Notes: generated from the letters alone by a model not told the origin. A DNA stretch of 64,000 nt from Cohnella sp. SGD-V74 (GCF_003001675.1 NZ_PVYW01000021.1:1-64000); one strand, 5' to 3'. Shown: positions 1 to 8,067, counted from the stretch's first letter. Made by a program: numbers and translations.

Positions 1-50
1 TCTGGCCATAAAATATCCTCCCCCGAATTGATTCTGAGGAGGATTATCTC

Positions 51-80
51 ATGGTTGCTGCAAAGAACGAAGGTGGGTAG
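51..80 (+). other. possible 9-codon leader peptide
   Basis: An ATG at 51 sits 7 bases after a strong GAGGAGGA ribosome site and opens a 9-codon frame (MVAAKNEGG) that stops at 78-80, four bases before the TTG start of the next gene. The frame could couple translation of the 77-residue protein. Its upstream part lies at the window edge, so it may also be the end of something else. Confidence 0.3.
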
Positions 81-83
81 GGT

Positions 84-317
84 TTGACGCTTACGCATCA
101 GCGCAATGTGACCACAATCCTTAAGGAGCAGAAAGTGCTTCCGGGCGACGAGATGATCCGTCTTCTGGACACGATGACCGAGACGGAAGCGGGACTGTTC
201 AAGAGGATGTTCAAGAACGGCTTGTTCGAGCTGATGGGGACGGACGGAGCGTTCGAATTCGGCCTGAAGCTGATTCTGTCGGGGATAGAACAGGTGATCA
301 AGGAGCAGGAGAAGTAG
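84..317 (+). CDS. small hypothetical protein, 77 aa
   Basis: I do not recognise this protein. It is a 77-residue, soluble, charged and mostly helical-looking chain without signal peptide, membrane segment or cysteine motif. The start is a TTG preceded by AAGGTGGGTAGG, itself overlapping the end of a 9-codon leader frame with a better ribosome site. It lies just outside the AT-rich CRISPR island and its base composition is like the chromosomal genes further right. It may mark the left edge of the inserted segment. The opposite-strand frame over the same bases is a shadow. Confidence 0.5.
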   Translation: MTLTHQRNVTTILKEQKVLPGDEMIRLLDTMTETEAGLFKRMFKNGLFELMGTDGAFEFGLKLILSGIEQVIKEQEK

Positions 318-855
318 AAGTGGGTTCATTAAAACTTGAATACTACGCCTGTCATCTCTTCACTCCATTCGGAGTTATAGCCGCCCATGTTTGGGTTGAA
401 GCTCCTTGCTATGCCAAACGGGGGTTGTATTCGGAATAATTAAAGGACAGTATGATGGCGTTTAAGCTTGCGCAAGTAGCCGCGGCGTCCTATCCAACTG
501 TATATCGAAGGACGCCCAAGGATGTGCTCTTCGATTTATAGCTGAAGTATTTAAAAGGCAGAAAAAGAGCGCCCTCTGATTAAAATATCAGGAGGGCGTA
601 TTAATAACGAACATAAATTGTGTAATCTCATTATTTCAACCCATGCTTACCGCAAAAGAAAGCAATGACACAACTATACCTGCAGCAAGAATAATAGTCA
701 AATTTCAGATTACCTTTTATTAATTCAATGAAATTAACATTTATGTTAGCTAAAATACTTTATCCACCTAAAGTGATTGAATTTTCAGACTTTTTATTGA
801 CAAATCCAGTGTGGACAGCCGATACTGAGATTAACCTGTATTTGGACGGTGTCTC
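318..855. other. AT-rich intergenic stretch at left edge of the CRISPR island
   Basis: No convincing gene is seen in 538 bases. A GGCGTCCT/AGGACGCC inverted repeat lies at about 486-519. A hairpin at 571-597 has a U-rich tail on the minus strand. A possible promoter, TTGACA at 797 with GATACT at 821, precedes the next gene. The stretch from about 600 on is much richer in A and T than the rest of the window. The 14-base piece ATTTCAACCCATGC at about 636 faintly resembles the end of a type I-C repeat, but nothing repeats nearby. Confidence 0.5.
571..597 (-). terminator. hairpin, terminator-like on minus strand
   Basis: GCCCTCTGAT (571-580) pairs with ATCAGGAGGGC (587-597) with one bulged G and a 6-base loop. 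Read on the minus strand the stem is followed shortly by CTCTTTTTC. No minus-strand gene ends here in the window, so the terminator may be a relic. Confidence 0.4.
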
Positions 856-1173
856 ATGACCATCAACCCAATCCATGTAAGACTCTTTTTACTTGTCGTG
901 CCACTCCTTCAATCCTTTCCGTTCTCTGAGGAAAGGCTAGCTAACATTATGAATGTAATAATTAATCATCCCGCCAGACCGCTTGGGTCGGGGAAAATCG
1001 AGGGATGGGCGGCGGCAGTAGTTTATCTTGCTCTCAACTATGAGAACGAGAACCGTTTGCGTAGTTCATCATACGATAAAGCCGTCATTAGCGAATACTT
1101 CAAAATAGCTACGTCTACGTTAACCACTAAGTCAAACTATATCCGCCGTTTAATGCAACGTTCTTCCGGATGA
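856..1173 (+). CDS. DUF6398-type domain protein, 105 aa
   Basis: Residues about 24-100 match my memory of the DUF6398 pattern: an acidic start, a GKIEGWAAAVVYLAL stretch, then an HTH-like segment with serine/threonine-rich turns (ATSTLTTKSNYIRRLM). That fold resembles the cyclin-like repeat of transcription factor B and may bind DNA or act as an adaptor. The first 20 residues are hydrophobic and do not belong to the domain. No good ribosome site precedes the ATG at 856, so the N-terminus is uncertain or the gene may be a remnant of a longer one. It lies 55 bases before cas3 on the same strand and could be co-transcribed with the Cas genes. Confidence 0.5.
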   Translation: MTINPIHVRLFLLVVPLLQSFPFSEERLANIMNVIINHPARPLGSGKIEGWAAAVVYLALNYENENRLRSSSYDKAVISEYFKIATSTLTTKSNYIRRLMQRSSG

Positions 1174-1228
1174 TGTCTCTTCTTTTATGCCACGCTTGTT
1201 AGTTTCATTATAAAATCAGGAGGCGGCC

Positions 1229-4087
1229 ATGAAATATGCTCATTCCAGAACGGATCCTGCTACACGTCAACTGTTGCCCAAAGATCAGTGGCATGCGCTG
1301 TCAGATCATCTTTACGGCACGGCCGAGAAGGCGGAGAGGTTTGCCGGGTACTTTCAAAGTGGAAGTATAGGCAAGATTCTCGGATACAGTCATGACTATG
1401 GCAAAAACTCATCGGATTTTCAAACACGTCTGGAAGGTTCCTCTCAGCGCGTTGATCACAAAACAGCAGGAGCGTTACTTGTACATAAGAAGTATCCTTT
1501 TCCTTACGGGCTTATAATGGCTTACGCTGTGTACGGACATCACAGAGGTTTGCCCAATTATATTTCTTACGGGAACCGAATCGGTCTGGAAGAAATATTG
1601 AGAACCAATGAATTTGCCGTTATTGACAACGAACAACCTGTTCTCCCCGAGCTATCGACTGCTTCTCAGCTCAGTAGAAGTTCAAATCCCGGCCTCTCTA
1701 TCTCCTTGTGGATTCGGATGTTGTACTCGGCATTGATTGATGCTGACTATACAGATACGGCTAACTTCTATCAAGACGATACATCAATGCACAAAAAAAC
1801 TCCCTCCATTAAAGAACTGGACGCGTTGTTTCAATCGAAATTGGCGGAGTTGCTCGACAAACCGCTGGTGAACCAAGTGTCTGAAGCCCGTCGGTACGTA
1901 CTGCAAAGTTGTCTGCAAGCGGCAATCGGGCCCAAAGGTATTTATATACTTGAGGCTCCGACAGGAAGTGGCAAAACGTTTGCTTCGCTTGCTTTTGCTT
2001 TGAAGCATGCGTTGCAACATGAGATGCGACGAATTATCGTGGCGCTACCATTTACCTCCATTACTGAGCAGACGGCGGACATCTTTAGAGGGGTATTCGG
2101 TCACGATGCGGTTCTTGAACACCACAGTAATGTCGCTTATCGTCAGGATCAGGAGATGGAGTTCGATCCCAAACAGTTCGCGAGTGAAAACTGGTCAGCA
2201 AGCCTGATCGTCACAACGAATGTCCAGTTATTCGAAAGTTTGTTTTCATCAAAACCTTCGAAAGCACGCAAACTGCATCATTTGGCAGGTAGCGTCATTA
2301 TTTTGGATGAAGCGCAGGCGCTACCTAGTGGGCTACTTCTCCCTTCATTGGCAGCGCTCAAATGTCTTTGTGCAGATTATGGAGTAACAGTGTTATTGTG
2401 TACGGCAACTCAACCTGCGCTTAAACCGGAGTGGATCGATCATGCTGCAATTACGAAAATTATTGAAAATCCTATGAAGCTATACAACAAGCTTAAAAGA
2501 GTCAACGTATCTGTTATAGGGAAGAAGAGCGACAGCGATTTAATCGAACTGCTAATGTCGCATCAGCGAGTCATGTGCATCGTGAATTCACGTAAGAAAG
2601 CTCAGCGGCTGTTCAGGCATATGCCGGAAACAGAAGGTGTTTTCCATTTAAGCGCTTTGATGTGTCCTGAACACCGTTCCAGAAAACTGAAAACCATTAA
2701 AAATATGCCTAAAGATAGGCGTTGTATTGTGATAGCTACCAGCCTTGTAGAGGCGAGTGTCGATCTTGATTTCCCCGTCTTATATCGAGAAATAGCTGGT
2801 ATCGAGTCTATTAATCAGGCAGCGGGCAGATGCAATCGCGAAGGCGAACTGGAAAGCGGAGAAGTATATCTATTTGAATTTCCCGACTCTCTGGCAAAGC
2901 CAAGCTGGTTTTCTGACAAAGCCAAATTGTCCAAGCTTGTTCTGAGGAATCATCCAGATCCCTTGAATCCTGAGGCGGTGCGGTCTTATTTTGAACTTTT
3001 CTTCGATTTCGAACGCACAAGGCTCGATCGATACAATATCTTGCAAGAACTAAACGAAGGGGCAGCGCAGTGCTCCTTTCAATTTCAGGATATCACTCGC
3101 AAATTCAAATTTATCAAGGAGGAGACGACATCTGTTGTTATTCCCTATGACAGCTATGCAATTGAGCAGCTCAGGCAAGCACAGCAATCTTTATTTCCCG
3201 GAACCTTCGGTCGAAGGCTTCAGCGCTATACGGTCTCCTTGCATCCTAAAGAGGTCGAACAGCTACAAAGGATGGGAAGACTGGGTACGATTGCGAATAC
3301 GATGTACTATTTGAGCTCTCCCGAAGGAGAAGTATCGGAGCATATTGGTGACATTTATGGCGATGAAATCGGATTGTATCTCCAGAAGGACGGTGATAAT
3401 GTGTTCGGTATAACTTTGCATGTAAGTGGAGATTACGCATTATTCACGAGACCGGAGATGAAAGGGGAGAGGGTGAGCTACGATGTAATGACGCCTTCTG
3501 CGGCAAGGGGAGTGCTGGAAGCAATTCTGTGGAAACCAGCCATCAAATGGGTGGTCGACCGTATTACTGTACTTAATCCTATAGAATTTGAATCAATTCG
3601 CCGGAACGAAGTGGGCTCTAAAGTGCCGCCGCGGATTGTTTCAGCCGCCATGGGAGGCGCGTCCGTCGATTTGCACCAATATCCTTCAGAAGACCGACAG
3701 CAACGGTCGTCTCTCGTACTGCGCAACGTCGCATATATAATTGATGCGCACTTCGAGATGAATTCAGACGTGATCGGTGAAACGGATACCCCCGAGAAGT
3801 TCTACAACATGTTTCTGCGGCGTGCCCGCCGGGGGCAGTGTTTTCATCATCCCTATCTGGGCTGCCGTGAATTTGCGGCCAGGTTTGAGTTGATCGAAGA
3901 TGACGCTCAACGACCGGTTAGTCACTATGCGCACATTCATGAAATGGATCTCGGATGGATGCTGAAGGATATTGAATACAAGGAACAACGGTCGAAAGAC
4001 AAGCTGGTTTACGCGGTTCAACCCCAATTCTTTCGTTCCACAATGCGCCAAGGAATCATTGAAGTTCCTCGCGAGGTGTTTATATGA
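1229..4087 (+). CDS. cas3-cas5c: Cas3-Cas5c fusion protein, type I-C CRISPR
   Basis: This is one 952-residue frame where two separate genes are expected. Residues 1 to about 720 are Cas3, the nuclease-helicase that degrades DNA marked by Cascade. The HD motif is H55-D56 (SHDYGK), with VDHKTAGA and GHHRGLPN further on. The helicase has Walker A APTGSGKT (K249), DEAQ at 360-363, CTATQP, and motif VI QAAGRCNREG from Q530. Residues about 725-952 are a full-length Cas5c, which caps the crRNA 5' end and in this subtype processes crRNA: GDYALFTRPEMK, TPSAARGVLEAI, RRNEVGSK, QCFHHPYLGCREF. The junction has almost no linker. Start ATG follows CAGGAGGCGGCC. The stop overlaps the cas8c start (ATGA). Both halves look intact except for two Cas5c residues discussed in the findings. 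Confidence 0.9.
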   Translation: MKYAHSRTDPATRQLLPKDQWHALSDHLYGTAEKAERFAGYFQSGSIGKILGYSHDYGKNSSDFQTRLEGSSQRVDHKTAGALLVHKKYPFPYGLIMAYAVYGHHRGLPNYISYGNRIGLEEILRTNEFAVIDNEQPVLPELSTASQLSRSSNPGLSISLWIRMLYSALIDADYTDTANFYQDDTSMHKKTPSIKELDALFQSKLAELLDKPLVNQVSEARRYVLQSCLQAAIGPKGIYILEAPTGSGKTFASLAFALKHALQHEMRRIIVALPFTSITEQTADIFRGVFGHDAVLEHHSNVAYRQDQEMEFDPKQFASENWSASLIVTTNVQLFESLFSSKPSKARKLHHLAGSVIILDEAQALPSGLLLPSLAALKCLCADYGVTVLLCTATQPALKPEWIDHAAITKIIENPMKLYNKLKRVNVSVIGKKSDSDLIELLMSHQRVMCIVNSRKKAQRLFRHMPETEGVFHLSALMCPEHRSRKLKTIKNMPKDRRCIVIATSLVEASVDLDFPVLYREIAGIESINQAAGRCNREGELESGEVYLFEFPDSLAKPSWFSDKAKLSKLVLRNHPDPLNPEAVRSYFELFFDFERTRLDRYNILQELNEGAAQCSFQFQDITRKFKFIKEETTSVVIPYDSYAIEQLRQAQQSLFPGTFGRRLQRYTVSLHPKEVEQLQRMGRLGTIANTMYYLSSPEGEVSEHIGDIYGDEIGLYLQKDGDNVFGITLHVSGDYALFTRPEMKGERVSYDVMTPSAARGVLEAILWKPAIKWVVDRITVLNPIEFESIRRNEVGSKVPPRIVSAAMGGASVDLHQYPSEDRQQRSSLVLRNVAYIIDAHFEMNSDVIGETDTPEKFYNMFLRRARRGQCFHHPYLGCREFAARFELIEDDAQRPVSHYAHIHEMDLGWMLKDIEYKEQRSKDKLVYAVQPQFFRSTMRQGIIEVPREVFI
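3401..4087 (+). CDS. possible separate Cas5c from internal GTG
   Basis: An in-frame GTG at 3401 (residue 725 of the fusion) lies 10 bases after AGAAGGA at 3384-3390, a credible ribosome site. Initiation here would give a 228-residue Cas5c of normal length without the Cas3 domain. Native Cas5c proteins begin just before the GDYALFT motif, exactly where this start falls. It may be the old cas5c start left after the cas3 stop was lost. Whether it is used cannot be told from sequence alone. Confidence 0.35.
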   Translation: MFGITLHVSGDYALFTRPEMKGERVSYDVMTPSAARGVLEAILWKPAIKWVVDRITVLNPIEFESIRRNEVGSKVPPRIVSAAMGGASVDLHQYPSEDRQQRSSLVLRNVAYIIDAHFEMNSDVIGETDTPEKFYNMFLRRARRGQCFHHPYLGCREFAARFELIEDDAQRPVSHYAHIHEMDLGWMLKDIEYKEQRSKDKLVYAVQPQFFRSTMRQGIIEVPREVFI

Positions 4088-5904
4088 TTCTGCAATCGCT
4101 TGTTGCCTACTATAATCGCATGCAAACGGAGCAACTGAAGGACGTCCCTAGACCCGGTTATGCGGAAACCCTGGTTTCCAAATGTATTGTCCTTGACTTA
4201 GAAGGTAACGTAATTCTTGTTCATGACTTGACACAAGAGCAAGAGATACTAAATAAAAGTGGAAAAAAAGAGAAGAAGCGGCTTCCGAGGCGAATGCTGA
4301 CTCCGCAGCAGCCCAAACGCTCGGGAAGAAGACCTGAACCGGCTTTTTTATGCGAGAACACAAGTTTTATTTTCGGTATTTACAATGACAAGGCAGGCTC
4401 GGAATATCGCTTCACCGCCAGTAGAGACTTGCATGAACAGATTTTACGGGATGTGTGCGACCCGGGCGCGCGCGCCGTGTTGGCTTTCTTTAGTAAAAGA
4501 AAATTGGGTTTGCTTGATTACGGCGAAGTAGACACGTCCAGTCTGCTGGACTCCGGAAATATCATCTTTCAGTTGGAAAATGAATCGGCTTATGGTTACA
4601 TTCATGAACGACGTGCCATTCAGACTGCGTGGGAGGCACATCTCAGGGCAAAGACGAATACCTCTTCTATAGGCCAATGTCTCGTAACGGGAGAGGTGGG
4701 GCCTATTGCCCGAATTCACGGAAATCTCGAGGGCTTCGGACAAGACAAGCCCACGCTTGTCGGGTTTAACCAAAATAGCTTTGCATCGTTTGGCAAAGAA
4801 AAGGGGGATAATGCCCCAGTATCCGAAGCAGCAGCTTTTAAATATGTTACTGCAATGAACATGCTTATTGTAGACAAGGAACATTGCCTTAACATTCATG
4901 GCGATAAGCTATTGTTCTGGGCAGAGAGGACAGCTCCACTTGAAGAGAATGCAGTCTCTATATTAATGCAGGGGGCCACTTTCACCACTGAACCCGAATC
5001 GGATGTCGAGGCGACCCGAAAAGTGAAATCCGTGGCAAAGCATTTGCTGGATGGGACGCGCCCCGAGGAGCTTGGTCTGGATGTTGACGTACGCATCTTT
5101 GTATTAGGTATCTCCACCAACAAGACACGGCTTGTGATTCGTTATTTCTATGAGAACACATTTGGGCAACTTGTAGATCGGTTACAACGACATCATCGGG
5201 ATATCTATATCGAGGGCCCTGCATGGGAGCCAGAGCATCCGTCGTTCCGTAAAATTATGCTTGAAACATCAATTCGTAGAGAAAGCTGGAATGTGGCTCC
5301 TCCTCAGCAAGTCGCACTTATACGAAGCGTGATGAATGGAACACCGTATCCAAACAGCGTGTTTCTAGCCATGCTCACGCGTATCCGCGCCGAAGCTGCA
5401 GTGGATGCCGCAGCTGCTATTAACCGTACGCGTATCGGTTTTATTAAGGGTTATTTGAATCGAATAAATGACCAAAACAATAAGAGGGAGCGGATTGGAG
5501 TGAAACTGAACGAAGGTGAGACGTCCGTCGCGTATCGCTTGGGATGTATATTCGCCATTTTAAACAAGGCGCAATCAGATGCTATTGAGAAAGTGAATGC
5601 CTCTATAGTCGACAAATATCTAAACGCAGCGTTAGCGAGCCCGGAGCAAGTTTTTCCGTCGCTCCTTGCCCATTCCGAGCATCATTTTTCCAAAAGCAAA
5701 AAGTTTTATGCGAAAAAGCTTTTGCTTGATGTTGCAGAACTGCTTCCTAAAGAAGGTTTCCCCAAAACGTTAAATGCTGAGGGTCAGGGGCAGTTCATGA
5801 TCGGATTTTATCATCAACAGCAGGTATTTTTTAAAGGGAAAGACAAGACCAACAAAGACGAGCTGCCGAACGATGCGTCTGCGACAATTGATGAGATAGA
5901 ATAA
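4084..5904 (+). CDS. cas8c: Cas8c (Csd1), large subunit of type I-C Cascade
   Basis: This 606-residue protein is the large subunit that recognises the PAM and contacts Cas3. It matches the family by its start (MILQSLVAYYNRM) and by CLVTGEVGPIARIH, PTLVGFNQNSFASFGK and the NAPVSEAAAFKYVTAMN segment near the middle, plus the RIRAEAAVDAAAAINRTRIGFIKGYLNR helix before the C-terminal part. Length is normal for the family. The ATG overlaps the stop of the fused cas3-cas5c frame, so translation is probably coupled. The last 134 residues form the Cas11c region and have their own likely start. No frameshift or missing segment was seen. Confidence 0.92.
   Translation: MILQSLVAYYNRMQTEQLKDVPRPGYAETLVSKCIVLDLEGNVILVHDLTQEQEILNKSGKKEKKRLPRRMLTPQQPKRSGRRPEPAFLCENTSFIFGIYNDKAGSEYRFTASRDLHEQILRDVCDPGARAVLAFFSKRKLGLLDYGEVDTSSLLDSGNIIFQLENESAYGYIHERRAIQTAWEAHLRAKTNTSSIGQCLVTGEVGPIARIHGNLEGFGQDKPTLVGFNQNSFASFGKEKGDNAPVSEAAAFKYVTAMNMLIVDKEHCLNIHGDKLLFWAERTAPLEENAVSILMQGATFTTEPESDVEATRKVKSVAKHLLDGTRPEELGLDVDVRIFVLGISTNKTRLVIRYFYENTFGQLVDRLQRHHRDIYIEGPAWEPEHPSFRKIMLETSIRRESWNVAPPQQVALIRSVMNGTPYPNSVFLAMLTRIRAEAAVDAAAAINRTRIGFIKGYLNRINDQNNKRERIGVKLNEGETSVAYRLGCIFAILNKAQSDAIEKVNASIVDKYLNAALASPEQVFPSLLAHSEHHFSKSKKFYAKKLLLDVAELLPKEGFPKTLNAEGQGQFMIGFYHQQQVFFKGKDKTNKDELPNDASATIDEIE
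5500..5904 (+). CDS. cas11c: Cas11c small subunit from internal start within cas8c
   Basis: Type I-C systems are known to make the small subunit Cas11c by internal initiation in cas8c. Here an in-frame GTG at 5500 (residue 473) lies 9 bases after AAGAGGGAG at 5482-5490. The product would be 134 residues, beginning VKLNEGETSVAYRLGCIF, which matches the helical NPAYRLGRLFAVLE-like start of known Cas11c. The length fits. Two copies are expected to bridge the belly of the Cascade filament. The call rests on position, ribosome site and resemblance. Confidence 0.75.
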   Translation: MKLNEGETSVAYRLGCIFAILNKAQSDAIEKVNASIVDKYLNAALASPEQVFPSLLAHSEHHFSKSKKFYAKKLLLDVAELLPKEGFPKTLNAEGQGQFMIGFYHQQQVFFKGKDKTNKDELPNDASATIDEIE

Positions 5905-5930
5905 CAAAAATTATTGGGAGGTTTGAAACA

Positions 5931-6788
5931 ATGAGTGAAATTTTGAAGAACCGTTATGAATTTGTGCTGTACTACGATGTGGAGAATGGCAACCCTAACG
6001 GCGACCCGGATGCAGGCAATATGCCGCGCATTGATCCGCAAACCGGTCACGGCATCGTTAGCGACGTATGTTTGAAACGCAAGGTACGCAACTATGCCCA
6101 ATATGCCCGAGAAGGCGAAGCAGGCTTCGATATTTACGTAAGCGAGGGAGCTGTGCTGAACAACAAGCAGAAAGAAGCGTATGAAGCTGTAGGCATTACC
6201 ACAAAGGATCATAAGGAAGACAAGTTGACAGCCCAGGCCTACATGTGCAAACGCTTTTTCGACGTACGCGCGTTCGGGGCGGTAATGGACACGGGGGATT
6301 TCAAATGCGGTCAGGTGAGAGGACCGATTCAACTATGTTTCTCTAAAAGCGTAGATACGATTTTCCAACAAGAAGTTACAATTACCCGGATGGCGTCTAC
6401 AACAGAAAAGGAAAATGCTTCTGAAAACCGGACGATGGGACGAAAATATATCGTTCCTTACGGACTATATCGGGTGGAAGGTTTCATTTCAGCCAAGTTT
6501 GCCCAGAAGACCGGCTTTACCGAGGGCGACCTTTCTTTCTTTTTTGAAGCGCTCAAGCTAATGTTTGATCAAGATCATTCCGCATCCAGAGGGAAAATGT
6601 CAGCCCGCAAATTATTTGTTTTCAAACATGGTTCAGAGCTCGGTAATGCGCCCGCAGCTTCCTTGTTCGATTTGATCAATGCCAAGTTGCGGGATTCGTC
6701 TCAGCCACCGAGAGCGTACAGTCAATATGATATATTTGTACATAAAGAAGCAGTTCCGGCTGGGGTCGAATTGATTGAGATGCTGTGA
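5931..6788 (+). CDS. cas7c: Cas7c (Csd2), backbone subunit of type I-C Cascade
   Basis: This 285-residue protein forms the crRNA-binding backbone, several copies per complex. The N-terminus with YYDVENGNPNGDPDAGNMPRID is the hallmark of Csd2, followed by VSDVCLKRKVRNY, the FFDVRAFGAVM strand and the GQVRGPIQL segment. Start ATG follows GGGAGGTTTGAAACA, 26 bases after cas8c, so the three cas genes form one operon. Length is normal and the frame is complete. In ordinary I-C loci cas4, cas1 and cas2 would follow; here a RhuM-family gene does. Confidence 0.93.
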   Translation: MSEILKNRYEFVLYYDVENGNPNGDPDAGNMPRIDPQTGHGIVSDVCLKRKVRNYAQYAREGEAGFDIYVSEGAVLNNKQKEAYEAVGITTKDHKEDKLTAQAYMCKRFFDVRAFGAVMDTGDFKCGQVRGPIQLCFSKSVDTIFQQEVTITRMASTTEKENASENRTMGRKYIVPYGLYRVEGFISAKFAQKTGFTEGDLSFFFEALKLMFDQDHSASRGKMSARKLFVFKHGSELGNAPAASLFDLINAKLRDSSQPPRAYSQYDIFVHKEAVPAGVELIEML

Positions 6789-6911
6789 GCAAGGCAAGGC
6801 ATACAGAAGTCCTTTCGGATTAATGGCTAACATACTGGAGCAATCTTACGGGAATATCCCTGCAGAAATAGTGATTGATCACGAGTGTATTCAGCTTTTA
6901 GGAGTGAAGAA

Positions 6912-7907
6912 ATGGACAACCCTACCAACGTTTTAATGTATCAAACGGAAGATGGAAAGACCAAGATTGATGTAAAGGTGGAGAATGGGACAGTCTGGAT
7001 GACTCAGAAAATGATTTCCGAGTTATATCAAAAGGGCGTCAACACGATTAATGAACATATCAAGAACATTTATGAAGAAGGCGAATTATTAGAAGAAGCA
7101 ACTATTCGGAAAAACCGAATAGTTCAGAGCGAAGGCCAACGCCAGGTTGAACGGGAAGTTTCCTTTTATAGTCTAGAGATGATTATTGCAGTTGGCTACC
7201 GTGTCCGATCCCATAGGGGCACGCAATTTAGGCGGTGGGCAACGGAACGATTAAATGAATATCTTGTTAAAGGCTTCACAATGGATGATGAGCGGCTGAA
7301 GGATTTGCGGCATTTCGGACAAGATTATTTCGATGAACTGCTCCAACGTATCCGCGACATCCGGGCATCGGAAAAAAGGTTTTACCGTAAAATTACGGAC
7401 ATATATGCTACATCTGTTGATTATGATCCACAAGCAGAGGTATCTAACCAATTTTTTGCGACCGTACAAAATAAGCTGCACTTTGCAATCCATGGTCAAA
7501 CTGCTGCGGAGTTGATTGCCAATAGAGCAGATGCACAGAAGGAAAATATGGGTCTTACAAATTGGAAAGGAGACAAGGTGAGAAAAAACGACGTCTTTAT
7601 AGCAAAAAATTACTTAACCGATAAAGAGCTTCAATCATTAAACCGTATCGTCAGTATGTATTTGGATTATGCAGAAGACCAAGCCGAAAGGCATTCCCCG
7701 ATGTATATGAAAGATTGGATTGAGAAACTGAATGCATTCTTACAATTTAATGGAAGAGAAGTTCTGGGAAATGCCGGAAAGATGTCGCAAGAGGTTGCGG
7801 AGAAACTTGCTACCAAGGAATATGAGAAGTATCATCAAGGCAGATTAGCGCTGGACATAAGTAATGATTTTGATGAATATATCGAGAAAAATCGGTTAAA
7901 CAAGTAA
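6912..7907 (+). CDS. RhuM-family protein (virulence RhuM / Fic-less toxin-like)
   Basis: The 331-residue protein has the full RhuM architecture: an N-terminal strand pair and helix-turn-helix-like part (VWMTQKMISELYQKGVNTINEHIKNIYEEGEL), then EVSFYSLEMIIAVGYRVRSHRGTQFRRWA, then a long helical C-terminal half with KLHFAIHGQTAAELIANRADA and a KNDVFIAKNYL segment. The N-terminal part resembles Bro/KilA-type DNA-binding modules. Biochemical function is not established; RhuM genes are common in mobile and defence islands. I chose the ATG at 6912 because AGGAG lies 7 bases before it; an upstream GTG at 6885 lacks a site. It is 123 bases after cas7c with no terminator between, so read-through is possible. 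Confidence 0.85.
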   Translation: MDNPTNVLMYQTEDGKTKIDVKVENGTVWMTQKMISELYQKGVNTINEHIKNIYEEGELLEEATIRKNRIVQSEGQRQVEREVSFYSLEMIIAVGYRVRSHRGTQFRRWATERLNEYLVKGFTMDDERLKDLRHFGQDYFDELLQRIRDIRASEKRFYRKITDIYATSVDYDPQAEVSNQFFATVQNKLHFAIHGQTAAELIANRADAQKENMGLTNWKGDKVRKNDVFIAKNYLTDKELQSLNRIVSMYLDYAEDQAERHSPMYMKDWIEKLNAFLQFNGREVLGNAGKMSQEVAEKLATKEYEKYHQGRLALDISNDFDEYIEKNRLNK

Positions 7908-7973
7908 AAATCCCCATCTTTCTAAGTTCATGAAACGGGACGTGGACGAGAAATTCTCGGCTGCGTCCTAAAA

Positions 7974-8019
7974 TGTAAAAACCGCTCATCCGGTTATATC
8001 GGAATGAGCGGTTTCAATG
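7974..8019. terminator. hairpin terminator after RhuM
   Basis: AAACCGCTCATCCG pairs with CGGAATGAGCGGTTT across a 7-base loop with one bulge. The stem follows the RhuM stop by about 70 bases and marks the end of the cas-RhuM transcript. An A-run precedes it, so it could also work in the other direction. Confidence 0.6.
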
Positions 8020-8067
8020 TGGTGTTGCGGAGAAGCCAGAATGCGAGCGCCGAGTCGTTTACAGAAT

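Noticed and set aside
630..660. ATTTCAACCCATGC resembles the end of a type I-C CRISPR repeat.
   Set aside because: Only a 12/14 match to a remembered consensus and no second copy at any distance.
6823..6936. Short frame beginning MANILEQSYGNIPAEIVIDHE between cas7c and RhuM, possibly a cas4 remnant.
   Set aside because: No ribosome site, overlaps the RhuM start and has no Cas4 cysteines or RecB motif.
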